Assembly: GCA_002298885.1 (NCBI GenBank)
Contig: DBMK01000093.1
Location: 1 to 19,137, forward strand
Source of the DNA: Anaerolineaceae bacterium UBA700
Lineage (GTDB): Bacteria; Chloroflexota; Anaerolineae; Anaerolineales; Anaerolineaceae
Direction of reading: 5' to 3'
Length of the DNA: 19,137 bases
The notes below the pieces were generated by a model. That model made no database searches and had not been told where the DNA came from. It worked only from the letters and a program-made list of their open reading frames with translations. The position numbers and the translations under genes were made by a program. Below, piece after piece: positions 14,701 to 19,137 of this stretch. Numbering within the stretch: position 1 is the stretch's first letter; each line of letters begins with the position of its first letter.

Positions 14701-15402
14701 CTAATGGGCAAATTCACCCGCCACCGGCTGGTCGGCGATGTGCAGCCAGCTTTCGATCTGCTGCTCGATATACAACGGGATGTCCGGTGAATCCAGTCCA
14801 GAGAGCAGTTTGCGCGATCGTCCATCGCTGGTGACCATCCACAATTCATAGGTGCTGGTCGTGCCATTTTGGCCGCGGGTCGTTTTCTCGCGCGAATACA
14901 ATTGCTTAATCTCGCTCGTGTCCAGCTTGATCTCGCTGGACCAGGGCAGCGGCTCGTGCCACAAGTGAAGTTTACCCGGGGTAACTTCAAGGATCGTGCG
15001 GTTCACGAAGCCTGTGATTACGCTGTATGTGACTCCCAGACCGACGGCAACGTGGACGATCGGGAAACAAATCATGATCCAGGGCGCATTGGAGGAAAAA
15101 GCCACGCCGTACCAGAAAAGTAAAAAGCCGTCCCAGACCACGCAGAATAACGCCAGCGGGATATATTTAAGCGAAAACCAGCGCCGGGTGATGCGCAGCC
15201 CCAATTGGTTTTCTTTAACATCCACCCCCTTGGGAATCGGGACCATGCCGCGCTTCACCGGGGCAATTTCCGGCAGTACGGAGCCCGGTTGATCAAGAAT
15301 GTGTTCGCTGCCGCAATAATCGCACACGTACCGGTTAGACCCAGGTACCACCTGTATCTTTGCCCCGCAGGATGGGCAGGCCAGAGTAATGAAATCAGCC
15401 AT
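14701..15402 (-). CDS. Zinc-ribbon membrane protein of unknown function
   Basis: The 233-residue protein begins with a zinc ribbon (CPSCG at 9-13 and CDYCG at 27-31). After a linker come two transmembrane helices (about 79-98 and 107-130), then a soluble beta-rich domain (about 133-222, starting RTILEVTPGKLHLWHEPLPW) that looks PH- or bPH-like. The ribbon should face the cytoplasm. The substrate and partners are unknown. GAGGAG gives a strong ribosome-binding site for ATG 15402. It precedes chrA by 17 nt, so both are probably one operon. A minus-strand TATAAT (15424-15429) is the likely -10, giving a leader of about 15 nt. Confidence 0.78.
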   Translation of the reverse strand: MADFITLACPSCGAKIQVVPGSNRYVCDYCGSEHILDQPGSVLPEIAPVKRGMVPIPKGVDVKENQLGLRITRRWFSLKYIPLALFCVVWDGFLLFWYGVAFSSNAPWIMICFPIVHVAVGLGVTYSVITGFVNRTILEVTPGKLHLWHEPLPWSSEIKLDTSEIKQLYSREKTTRGQNGTTSTYELWMVTSDGRSRKLLSGLDSPDIPLYIEQQIESWLHIADQPVAGEFAH

Positions 15403-15423
15403 AATTCTCCTCTATATTAGATA

Positions 15424-15429
15424 ATTATA
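15424..15429 (-). promoter_or_regulatory. Candidate -10 box of the zinc-ribbon/chrA operon
   Basis: A perfect minus-strand TATAAT lies 21 nt before ATG 15402, with GAGGAG in between. Unlike the leaderless candidates, it leaves room for a ribosome-binding site. It is divergent from the box at 15466. Confidence 0.45.
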
Positions 15430-15462
15430 TTTGGATCGCTAAAAATTTGGGATGATTGGGTT

Positions 15463-15471
15463 TGGTATAAT
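15463..15471 (+). promoter_or_regulatory. Extended -10 (TGGTATAAT) for a leaderless transcript
   Basis: TGG plus a perfect TATAAT ends 8 nt before ATG 15480. The extended -10 can substitute for a -35, and none is seen. There is no Shine-Dalgarno sequence. This is the clearest leaderless candidate in the window. Confidence 0.6.
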
Positions 15472-15479
15472 CAGGTCGC

Positions 15480-16526
15480 ATGAAAACGAAGTTATCGCGG
15501 CGCGAATTTCTTAAGCTGGCCGGCGCGGGCGCGGTGGGCCTATCGCTGCACCCCAATTTTAGCCTGCCGGCCTTCGACGATTCGTGCGAGCAGGTGCGGG
15601 TGGCAATCCACTCGGTGAGCGTTTATTCGCAGCCGTGGGATAAGAGCCGCATCCTCTTCCAGCGCTACCGTGACGACGTCCTGCACGTCTATGAGGAGGT
15701 CACTTCCGAACACGGGCCTGCCTGGAACCCACTGTGGTACCGGGTCTGGGGCGGCTACGTCCATTCCGGAAGCCTGCAGGGGGTCAAATACAGCCTCAAT
15801 CCCATCCGGGAGACCATTCCCGAGAATGGGCAATTGGCCCAGATCACCGTCCCCTGGACCCAGTCAATGCGTTTTTCGCGTTATACGGGATGGGCGCCGC
15901 TGTATCGCCTTTACTACGAATCCCAGCATTGGATCACGGGCCTGGACGACGGCCCGGATGGTCAGCCCTGGTACCGTCTGATGGACGAGCTGCTGCACGT
16001 AGAATACCACGTCCCGGCAGCCACCCTGCGCCCGATCCTCCAGGAAGAGATGACCCCACTTTCCCCGGCCGTGCCCCAGGAATTGAAACGCATCGAGGTA
16101 TCGTTGGGCAGGCAAACAGTCGTTGCGTATGAAGGCGACCAGGTCGTATTCCAGACCCGCTGCTCGTCCGGTGTGCCCAACCATCCCGACCTCAAGCCCG
16201 GCGAAATTCCCACCCAAACACCGAAGGGCAGGTTCCACATCCAGAACAAAATGCCCTCCAAGCACATGGGAGATGGCAAGATTACGTCCGACGTGGAAGC
16301 CTACGAGCTGCCGGGCATCCCCTGGGTGAGCTTCTTCGAGCCCATCACTGGGGTCGCCTTCCACGGCACCTACTGGCACACCAATTTTGGCGTCCCCATG
16401 AGCCACGGCTGCGTCAATTTGACCTGCGCCGATGCGCTGTGGGTCTACCGCTGGTCCACGCCGGTAACCAAGGATATCGGCGATTGGGATACGCGTGGAT
16501 TGGGAACGTTGGTAATCGTTAGTTAA
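15480..16526 (+). CDS. Tat-exported L,D-transpeptidase (YkuD family)
   Basis: The 348-residue protein carries a twin-arginine signal, SRREFLKLAGAGAVG (6-20), then an SH3-like region (about 38-100) and a linking region. The YkuD catalytic domain (about 203-347) contains H295 in FHGTYWH and the nucleophile Cys311 in SHGCVNL (308-314). Such enzymes form 3-3 peptidoglycan cross-links or attach proteins to peptidoglycan outside the cytoplasmic membrane. Tat export suggests folding before export. No LysM or peptidoglycan-binding repeat is attached. The start is set by the intact Tat signal and the -10 box 8 nt upstream. The neighbouring hemW is unrelated and convergent; a second LysM-bearing envelope protein lies 1.4 kb further on. 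Confidence 0.9.
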   Translation: MKTKLSRREFLKLAGAGAVGLSLHPNFSLPAFDDSCEQVRVAIHSVSVYSQPWDKSRILFQRYRDDVLHVYEEVTSEHGPAWNPLWYRVWGGYVHSGSLQGVKYSLNPIRETIPENGQLAQITVPWTQSMRFSRYTGWAPLYRLYYESQHWITGLDDGPDGQPWYRLMDELLHVEYHVPAATLRPILQEEMTPLSPAVPQELKRIEVSLGRQTVVAYEGDQVVFQTRCSSGVPNHPDLKPGEIPTQTPKGRFHIQNKMPSKHMGDGKITSDVEAYELPGIPWVSFFEPITGVAFHGTYWHTNFGVPMSHGCVNLTCADALWVYRWSTPVTKDIGDWDTRGLGTLVIVS

Positions 16527-16527
16527 A

Positions 16528-16586
16528 TTATTAATTGGGGTGTTTTTTTGGCTGCTTCGCAGCAAAAAAAATACCCCAATTAATAA
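16528..16586. terminator. Long palindrome between convergent genes, probable shared terminator
   Basis: The arms 16528-16541 and 16573-16586 pair. Inside them a run of seven T pairs with eight A, and the tip is GCTGC-TTC-GCAGC. The whole hairpin is about 28 bp and lies 2 nt from both flanking stop codons. On both strands the T-run precedes the tip hairpin instead of following it, so it is not a textbook intrinsic terminator in either direction. Confidence 0.65.
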
Positions 16587-16587
16587 A

Positions 16588-17763
16588 TCAAACAAACTCG
16601 ACGAACACGCGGTTGGCCAGCAGGCGCGCTTTGCGCGTGATGCGCAGGCGGTCGTCAGAGCGTTCCAGCAGCCCCTGCGAGCTCAGCTTGTGGATCTGCC
16701 GGCCGAACACCTCGTCCAGCGGCGCGCCGAAGCGGCGCTCGAATTCCTTGAAAGACACCCCCTCGTCAACCAGGCGCAGTCCCACCATCATGCTCTCGTG
16801 GATCTCGGTCATCCGGTCGATGGGGCGGGTTTCAGCCGCCGCCGGGCCGATTGGAAAGGGTTTCTGCTCATCCTGGCTGCACAGGCGCACGTAAGGCGCG
16901 ATGCCGCGCACATTGGCCGTGCGTACACCGGCGGCGAACCCGTGTGCGCCGGCTCCAAATCCAAGGTATGGCAGACTGCGCCAGTACTGCAGGTTGTGGC
17001 GGCAGGCCATCAACTCTCCTGTCCCATCCCTGCGGGCCCAGTTGGAAATCTCGTATTGGGAATAACCTTCGGCCTCAAGCCGGTCGCCGGCCCATTCGTA
17101 GCAGTCGGCTGCCAGGTCATCGTCCGGCATCGCAAGCGCACCGCGTTCGGTCCACTTGTGAAAAGGGGTGCCTTCTTCGATGGTCAGGGCGTACATGGAT
17201 AGGTGGTCCGGTTTTAATTCAAGCGCCAGGTTCACTGTATTCTGCCATGTTTCCAGGGTCTGCTCGGGCAATCCAAAGATCAAATCCAGGTTGAGGTTAT
17301 TAAATCCTGCCTGGCGAGCCCATTTGACCGCCTCAATCACCTGGGACGTATCGTGAATCCGGCCCAACAGTTGCAGCTCGTGCGGATTTGTCGATTGCAC
17401 GCCAAGGCTGAGACGGTTAAACCCCAACCGCCGCAGGTCGTTCAGGTATTCCGGGGTGACCGTACCCGGGTTTGCTTCCAACGAGATTTCCGCCCCCGGC
17501 AGCAGGTCAAAGCCGCGGTGGATAGCCGTAAATATCTCCTCAAAAATGCCTGCACTCAAAAGGGAAGGCGTTCCACCGCCAAAGAATAGTGTGTGCACCG
17601 GCAGCCGCTCGCCAGATTTTTGCGCCACTCGCTCAATCTCCATGCACAGCGCCTGGGTATAGCGTGGGATCCAGCTCTCCATCCCGGCGTAGGTATTGAA
17701 GTCGCAATAATAGCAGCGCTGGCGGCAGAAGGGAACGTGGAAATATAAACTATAAGGATCCAT
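16588..17763 (-). CDS. hemW: Radical SAM heme chaperone HemW
   Basis: The 391-residue cytosolic protein has the radical-SAM iron-sulfur motif CRQRCYYCDF (C13, C17, C20). In HemN the fourth Cys follows; here it is Phe22, as in HemW. FFGGGTPSLL, NLDLIFGLP and HNLQYW (256-261), followed by YLGFGAGAHG, are typical HemW heme- and SAM-site features. HemW inserts heme into respiratory proteins and is not a coproporphyrinogen oxidase. ATG 17763 is preferred over the in-frame GTG 17769: it gives the usual N-terminus, and a -10-like box lies 7 nt before it. The gene is convergent with the L,D-transpeptidase and divergent from the LysM gene. Confidence 0.9.
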   Translation of the reverse strand: MDPYSLYFHVPFCRQRCYYCDFNTYAGMESWIPRYTQALCMEIERVAQKSGERLPVHTLFFGGGTPSLLSAGIFEEIFTAIHRGFDLLPGAEISLEANPGTVTPEYLNDLRRLGFNRLSLGVQSTNPHELQLLGRIHDTSQVIEAVKWARQAGFNNLNLDLIFGLPEQTLETWQNTVNLALELKPDHLSMYALTIEEGTPFHKWTERGALAMPDDDLAADCYEWAGDRLEAEGYSQYEISNWARRDGTGELMACRHNLQYWRSLPYLGFGAGAHGFAAGVRTANVRGIAPYVRLCSQDEQKPFPIGPAAAETRPIDRMTEIHESMMVGLRLVDEGVSFKEFERRFGAPLDEVFGRQIHKLSSQGLLERSDDRLRITRKARLLANRVFVEFV

Positions 17764-17770
17764 CTTCACC

Positions 17771-17779
17771 AGAATATCA
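17771..17779 (-). promoter_or_regulatory. Candidate extended -10 (TGATATTCT) of hemW, leaderless
   Basis: On the minus strand TGA plus TATTCT (4 of 6 consensus positions) ends 7 nt before ATG 17763. The hexamer is weak, but the extension and the spacing match the other leaderless candidates. Confidence 0.3.
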
Positions 17780-17883
17780 CAACCTTCCGGACTTGCACAG
17801 GTTTGGTTAATATCATGATAAAGAAGCAGTGAGGATCAAGCCTGTAACGCTTCATTTCATAATAAAAAGGTAAAATTTTTGTA

Positions 17884-17892
17884 TGGTATAAT
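17884..17892 (+). promoter_or_regulatory. Extended -10 (TGGTATAAT) of the LysM gene
   Basis: The sequence is identical to the extended -10 at 15463. The transcript should begin near 17899, giving a leader of about 29 nt before ATG 17928. No -35 and no clear Shine-Dalgarno sequence are visible. Confidence 0.5.
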
Positions 17893-17927
17893 GCCAAAAC
17901 CCCGGGAAAAGCCGTGGTCAAAATCCT

Positions 17928-19094
17928 ATGACACAAGAAAAAATAACAACCTCGACGAAAGTTTGTCCAACCTGTGGTACTCGCGTTAGCGAGACTGCCA
18001 CCCGCTGCCAGGTCTGCGGCCGTTCTCTGGTGGCAACTGCCAAAGCCAAAAGCGCCGCCGACTCATCGGTGAGCGGGCCGCGCATGCCAACCGTAACCTT
18101 GAGCCTGCCTGTGATGATCGGATTGTTGATCGTTCTGCTTGGCGCAGGTGGCGGCGGAGTCTTCCTGCTGACCCGCCCCACACCGACACCGGTAGGAGGA
18201 GTTGTCCCCCCCACCCTGACTGCAACGATCACGCCGACGATCACCATTACCCCCACCGCCTCCGCAACCGGCACGGCGCTGCCACCGACAATGACCCCCA
18301 CTCCGGTCACCTACACCGTAAAAACCGGCGACGATTGCGGAAAGATCGCTTTTTCGTACAACGTATCGATCAACAGCATCATTCAGATGAATCCGGCGCT
18401 CAATTCGGACTGCACCAATCTGGGGATCGGGCAAAAACTGCTCATACCGGTGCCGACGCCGACTCAACCGCCGGCAGCCTCATCTACTCCCAACGCAGCC
18501 CAGGCAACCGAAAGCTCGTGTGATATATACCCATACACAGTGAAGGATGGCGATACCCTGGGTGGTATTTCGGCCAATTTCTCGGTTCCCCAACAGGCGA
18601 TAAAGGATTGGAACGGCCTGACATCGGACACGGTGTTTGCAGGCATGCCGCTTAAGATTCCCACCTGCAAACGCTATCCGACCCCTGGCGCAACCCCAAC
18701 CCCAACTCCTCCGCCCCCCTACCAGGCCCCGAACCTGCTCCTGCCCGCGGACGGCACGAGCTTCGGCTCATCCGGCGACGTGATCACCCTGCAGTGGTCC
18801 ACGGTCGGAACCCTGCGCCAGAATGAAGCCTACGCGGTGACAATCGAAGACCTGACCGACAGCAACGTTCCGAAACTGGTCGACTACGTGACCGACACCA
18901 AATATATCGTGCCGACCTCTCTGCGGCCATCCGGCAACTCGCCCCACATTTTCCGCTGGTCGGTGATACCGGTCCGCCAAACCGGCACGACCAAGGACGG
19001 CCAGCCAGTCTACGAGCCGGGCGGCAAGGCGTCCGACCCGCGCGTCTTCGGCTGGATAGGCGGCCCCAGCGCCGGCGTTACCCCAACACCATAA
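17928..19094 (+). CDS. Membrane-anchored zinc-ribbon protein with two LysM domains
   Basis: The 388-residue protein has an N-terminal zinc ribbon (C13, C16, C27, C30), a basic stretch, one transmembrane helix (about 57-82), a Thr/Pro linker (about 84-127), LysM 1 (128-174), a second linker, LysM 2 (202-246), a Pro/Thr linker (250-266) and a C-terminal Ig/FN3-like beta domain (about 268-375). The ribbon should be cytoplasmic and the LysM part outside, where LysM binds N-acetylglucosamine in peptidoglycan or related glycans. Cysteines C137 and C162 bracket LysM 1, and C198 and C247 bracket LysM 2, suggesting two disulfides. The partner on the cytoplasmic side is unknown. There is no Shine-Dalgarno sequence. 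A terminator follows directly. Confidence 0.85.
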   Translation: MTQEKITTSTKVCPTCGTRVSETATRCQVCGRSLVATAKAKSAADSSVSGPRMPTVTLSLPVMIGLLIVLLGAGGGGVFLLTRPTPTPVGGVVPPTLTATITPTITITPTASATGTALPPTMTPTPVTYTVKTGDDCGKIAFSYNVSINSIIQMNPALNSDCTNLGIGQKLLIPVPTPTQPPAASSTPNAAQATESSCDIYPYTVKDGDTLGGISANFSVPQQAIKDWNGLTSDTVFAGMPLKIPTCKRYPTPGATPTPTPPPPYQAPNLLLPADGTSFGSSGDVITLQWSTVGTLRQNEAYAVTIEDLTDSNVPKLVDYVTDTKYIVPTSLRPSGNSPHIFRWSVIPVRQTGTTKDGQPVYEPGGKASDPRVFGWIGGPSAGVTPTP

Positions 19095-19112
19095 TTCGTT
19101 AAATACAAGGCC

Positions 19113-19137
19113 GCCCGCAAAACTTCGTTTTGCGGGC
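19113..19137 (+). terminator. Terminator hairpin after the LysM gene (cut by window end)
   Basis: GCCCGCAAAAC (19113-19123) pairs perfectly with GTTTTGCGGGC (19127-19137) across TTC. It lies 18 nt past the stop codon. The T-tract, if present, lies beyond the window. Confidence 0.75.

Overview
The window most likely comes from a Chloroflexota bacterium of the Anaerolineae type; this is an inference. The main clues are exported proteins with long Thr/Pro-rich linkers, a C-terminal PLVM-type tail on an exported hydrolase, a membrane-anchored zinc-ribbon/LysM protein, and many palindromic, G/C-run-bounded repeats between otherwise housekeeping-like genes. No phage genes, transposase, CRISPR array or recognisable defence locus is present.

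Layout. 12-122: tRNA-Pro(CGG) and its terminator. 377-3361: a 994-residue secreted multidomain protein, closed by a strong terminator. 3489-4415: an exported ComEC-like metallo-beta-lactamase-fold hydrolase. 4416-4824: a non-coding spacer filled by a nested inverted-repeat element. 4825-6616: a two-gene unit, a short-chain dehydrogenase plus a ketopantoate-reductase-like Rossmann protein, with a terminator. 6759-7251: a possible 31-codon reading frame and a STAS/SEC14-like protein. 7252-7588: a spacer with two related palindromes. 7589-8299 (-): an orphan membrane protein, divergent from an MDR-type oxidoreductase at 8441-9382. 9401-9551: a second inverted-repeat element. 9598-12433 (-): a likely operon DinB-like, EttA, DedA/VTT. 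12610-12723: a 37-residue membrane microprotein. 12985-13551: a DUF7010-like membrane protein, convergent with an operon (13553-15402, -) of a zinc-ribbon membrane protein and a two-domain ChrA. 15480-16526: a Tat-exported L,D-transpeptidase, convergent with HemW (16588-17763, -). 17928-19094: the zinc-ribbon/LysM membrane protein and its terminator.

How they relate. Envelope functions recur: L,D-transpeptidase, LysM protein, large surface protein, exported hydrolase. The rest are single-purpose housekeeping or transport genes (translation throttle EttA, heme chaperone HemW, ChrA, oxidoreductases). I see no large multi-gene pathway.

The most notable patterns are regulatory and structural. 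Five genes (377, 3489, 8299, 15480, 17763) have a -10-like hexamer ending only 6-8 nt before the start codon and no Shine-Dalgarno sequence, which predicts leaderless mRNAs, while neighbouring genes have clear Shine-Dalgarno sites. Three of the four convergent gene junctions carry large palindromes. I found no convincing new multi-gene system; the strongest leads are the leaderless-promoter pattern, the nested repeat element, the small genes, the zinc-ribbon membrane proteins and the short-chain dehydrogenase with an altered active site.
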